From assembly GCA_016763815.1 (NCBI GenBank), contig JAESTB010000027.1:1-8292 (forward strand): 8,292 bases of DNA, written 5' to 3'. The DNA is from Arenicella sp. (GTDB lineage Bacteria > Pseudomonadota > Gammaproteobacteria > Arenicellales > Arenicellaceae). The position numbers and the translations under genes are program-made. Below, piece by piece: positions 6,572 through 8,292 of the stretch (position 1 is the stretch's first letter; each line of letters starts with the position of its first letter). The notes under the pieces were generated by a model that was not told the DNA's origin, searched no databases, and was given only the letters and a program-made list of their open reading frames with translations.

Positions 6572-6614
6572 TAGTTTGGAATGTAAACGCCCTGTTTATA
6601 TTTTTCACAATAGC

Positions 6615-8292
6615 CTAATGGCCGTTATCAATAATACCCGCGCTTGGCATACTTGCCGCTAAACCAATATCTTTAGCATGCTGCTCAAAGCCTTTGTTTT
6701 TCCAAAAGAACGCGCCCGGCATTGTTGTTGGTATAACTAAGATGTAAAACAAGGCTCGGCTAACGACGCTGGTCGTGATTAGAGTTACAACCGCTAACGC
6801 CCATAATCCTAGAGCAATAGTGCTGCTTGATTGAGAAACTAGTAGACCGGCAATTAACAGAATATTTAGTAACAGTAGAGTGTTACGCAATAAATACGTT
6901 TTACCAAACGTAGTCTCTTGAATATAGAACGATGCCGCACCTTCGTGTTGAGCGTCGCGCATCTCTTTCGCGTGTACTATTAAGCCAATACCTTCAATTA
7001 TTAAGCCAAACAAGATTACGCCACCACCGGCTAACAATGCGGTGCTAAAGTCAGCGCCCGCAAAAACAAGCGTGGCAATCGTCATTGCCGTTAAACTCAA
7101 AGCGCCTAACGAAATACTATTGCCTATGAAGCTAGTTGCCGTTTGCCAATGATCCCAAAAGGGTCTGGCCGGAATGCGGTAACACTTAACCATGTAATAC
7201 AAGCCTACACAGCCTGAGATGATCGCAAGGACCGCGGTTGTAGTGCTTAAACCAGACAATATGCTATTGCCCGCTAAAACGCTCAAATCAATCTCTGATA
7301 CAGACTGAACCCATGGGTTACTTGGTAGGCTAAACAACATGTGAATGCCAGCAAAGGTCATAAACATGGCTACGCCAAAACCTTCTCGTGAGACTGGTGA
7401 CCACCGTAAGTTATTAAAACCACGGTAGAAACGCAATGGTTTACCTAAGTGAATCGTTGACATAAACAAGCCAATCGAAATAGCGCCACAACAGAAAGCC
7501 ACAAACGGTACATAGATTGAGCTAGCTTGGAAACTGGTAAAACTTGGAATAAAGTAACTAGCGATAAAAGCCAGTGCAAACGCACCAATCGCCATTTGTG
7601 TTAATAACGTAAATACGACTAATGGATTTTCACGAGAACTTAAACGTTCAAGGTTCCAGAACTTAGCACTACCTAACTTACGATCAACCGTCGGTTTGAA
7701 TTCACCCGTTTCATCTTTGCGATATTTAATCGGCATTGAATCAGTACGTCGCATTTCATCTGCAGTATTTTTAGTTTGTTGAAAACGAATATTCGGATGC
7801 GTGATTTCTGGTGTTGGGAAGCCCGGAATCGTGACTTTAGCTTGCTCACGGTTTTCTGGGATATTTTCTATCACACCAAAATCAAGCGCATTACCCACAC
7901 ACGCTGATACGCATGATGGTTTCAAACCAACCTCAAGTCGGTCAACACACATACTACACTTGGAAACTTGGCCTTTAACTGGGTCTAGCTGAGGTGCATT
8001 GTATGGGCATACCCAAGTACAGTAACCGCAACCAAAACAAGTATCCGGGTCTTGTAATACTGCGCCGTATTCAACATGTTTGGTGTAGGCGTTTGTTGGG
8101 CAACCCTTTAAACAAACCGGATCATCACAATGATTACACGCCATTGAGATATTTAAACGCTGAAAATCAGGAAAACTACCACCTTCAACATAACCAACCG
8201 AACGGAAAGCGATGTGCGCTGGGTTGTCATTTTTTTCACTACACGCCGCTTCACAGGCGTGACAACCAATGCAGTTATCTGCATTAAAATAA
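6615..8292 (-). CDS. DmsB-DmsC fusion: four-cluster ferredoxin plus DmsC-type membrane anchor (5' partial)
   Basis: This is the electron-transfer and membrane-anchor subunit of a DMSO-reductase-family molybdoenzyme, fused in one chain. The frame is open to the window edge (558 residues visible). The first residues, YFNADNCIGCHAC, show that only about 5-10 are missing. The internal ATG at 8144 would cut off the first cluster and is not the start. All 16 cluster cysteines are present: C7/10/13/17, C52/55/60/64, C85/88/91/95 and C112/115/127/131. This predicts four [4Fe-4S] clusters. A hydrophilic linker (about 140-220) leads to eight predicted membrane helices (about 223-246, 258-278, 303-322, 343-366, 386-410, 414-439, 467-486, 490-511). 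These carry the DmsC/YnfH-like block STIHLGKPLRFYRGFNN (278-294) and SREGFG. By family, the anchor exchanges electrons with quinol and the ferredoxin part passes them to or from a catalytic molybdopterin subunit, expected beyond the right edge. The substrate (DMSO, other S- or N-oxides, sulfur compounds, or sulfite oxidation as in SoeABC) cannot be told. No Tat or Sec signal is visible. Confidence 0.93.
   Translation of the reverse strand, partial: YFNADNCIGCHACEAACSEKNDNPAHIAFRSVGYVEGGSFPDFQRLNISMACNHCDDPVCLKGCPTNAYTKHVEYGAVLQDPDTCFGCGYCTWVCPYNAPQLDPVKGQVSKCSMCVDRLEVGLKPSCVSACVGNALDFGVIENIPENREQAKVTIPGFPTPEITHPNIRFQQTKNTADEMRRTDSMPIKYRKDETGEFKPTVDRKLGSAKFWNLERLSSRENPLVVFTLLTQMAIGAFALAFIASYFIPSFTSFQASSIYVPFVAFCCGAISIGLFMSTIHLGKPLRFYRGFNNLRWSPVSREGFGVAMFMTFAGIHMLFSLPSNPWVQSVSEIDLSVLAGNSILSGLSTTTAVLAIISGCVGLYYMVKCYRIPARPFWDHWQTATSFIGNSISLGALSLTAMTIATLVFAGADFSTALLAGGGVILFGLIIEGIGLIVHAKEMRDAQHEGAASFYIQETTFGKTYLLRNTLLLLNILLIAGLLVSQSSSTIALGLWALAVVTLITTSVVSRALFYILVIPTTMPGAFFWKNKGFEQHAKDIGLAASMPSAGIIDNGH

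Larger units (their letters stand above)
6208..6614. other. Intergenic region between the DmsB-DmsC fusion and tpm
   Basis: This 407-bp region has no long open frame. Going left to right it contains the tpm ribosome site, an imperfect dyad CCATTGAACTTTGATGG (around 6285-6301) near the tpm start, a plus-strand terminator-like hairpin (6432-6454), an AT-rich stretch (6468-6502), an inverted repeat (6535-6571), and a weak TAAAC-GCCCT-GTTTA hairpin just after the oxidoreductase stop. It could hold a small RNA or short leader. One 14-codon plus-strand reading (ATG 6421, preceded by GAGGCGAAGT) overlaps the hairpin. Confidence 0.45.

Noticed and set aside
7801..8287. Two plus-strand open frames of 63 and 97 codons
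   Set aside because: Both are antisense to the cysteine-rich part of the DmsB-DmsC fusion and have no recognisable domains.

Overview
The window looks like a chromosomal stretch of a gammaproteobacterium, probably marine. This rests on a TypA/BipA of enterobacterial length, a bacterial thiopurine methyltransferase, a DUF1178 protein, an FNR-like box, a DmsB/DmsC-type oxidoreductase subunit and moderate G+C. The genus cannot be told from the sequence. Apart from a possible gene tail at the left edge, every gene lies on the minus strand.

Layout from left to right: (1) a possible C-terminal end of a plus-strand gene (to 121) converging on a DUF1178 gene (221-691); (2) typA (872-2686), with a strong intrinsic terminator behind it and a clear -10 box in front; (3) a membrane-anchored protein with a CheA-like ATPase fold (2858-3955), whose last residues are read out of frame because of an apparent one-base loss at 2941-2943; (4) a gene-poor stretch (3956-4366); (5) a formate/nitrite transporter (FNT) pseudogene (4367-5188) with at least two nonsense codons and three frameshifts, which can be rebuilt almost end to end by joining frames; (6) a 350-bp leader with an FNR-like dyad; (7) a thiopurine S-methyltransferase gene (5539-6207); (8) a 407-bp gap with a plus-strand terminator-like hairpin and a second inverted repeat; (9) a DmsB-DmsC fusion (6615 to the right edge), missing only a few N-terminal residues, with four [4Fe-4S] cluster motifs followed by eight membrane helices.

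How they may work together: the right half carries an electron-transfer/membrane-anchor subunit of a molybdoenzyme of the DMSO reductase family (the catalytic subunit would lie beyond the right edge), a thiol/selenol methyltransferase, and a dead small-anion channel with an oxygen-responsive-looking site upstream. This fits a locus for anaerobic or sulfur/selenium metabolism that has partly decayed. The left half is mostly housekeeping (typA, DUF1178).

I found no clearly new defence or mobile system. The most unusual items are the degenerate membrane-tethered CheA-like ATPase with its C-terminal frameshift, the multiply broken FNT gene, the DmsB-DmsC fusion, and the orphan plus-strand terminator at 6432-6454.
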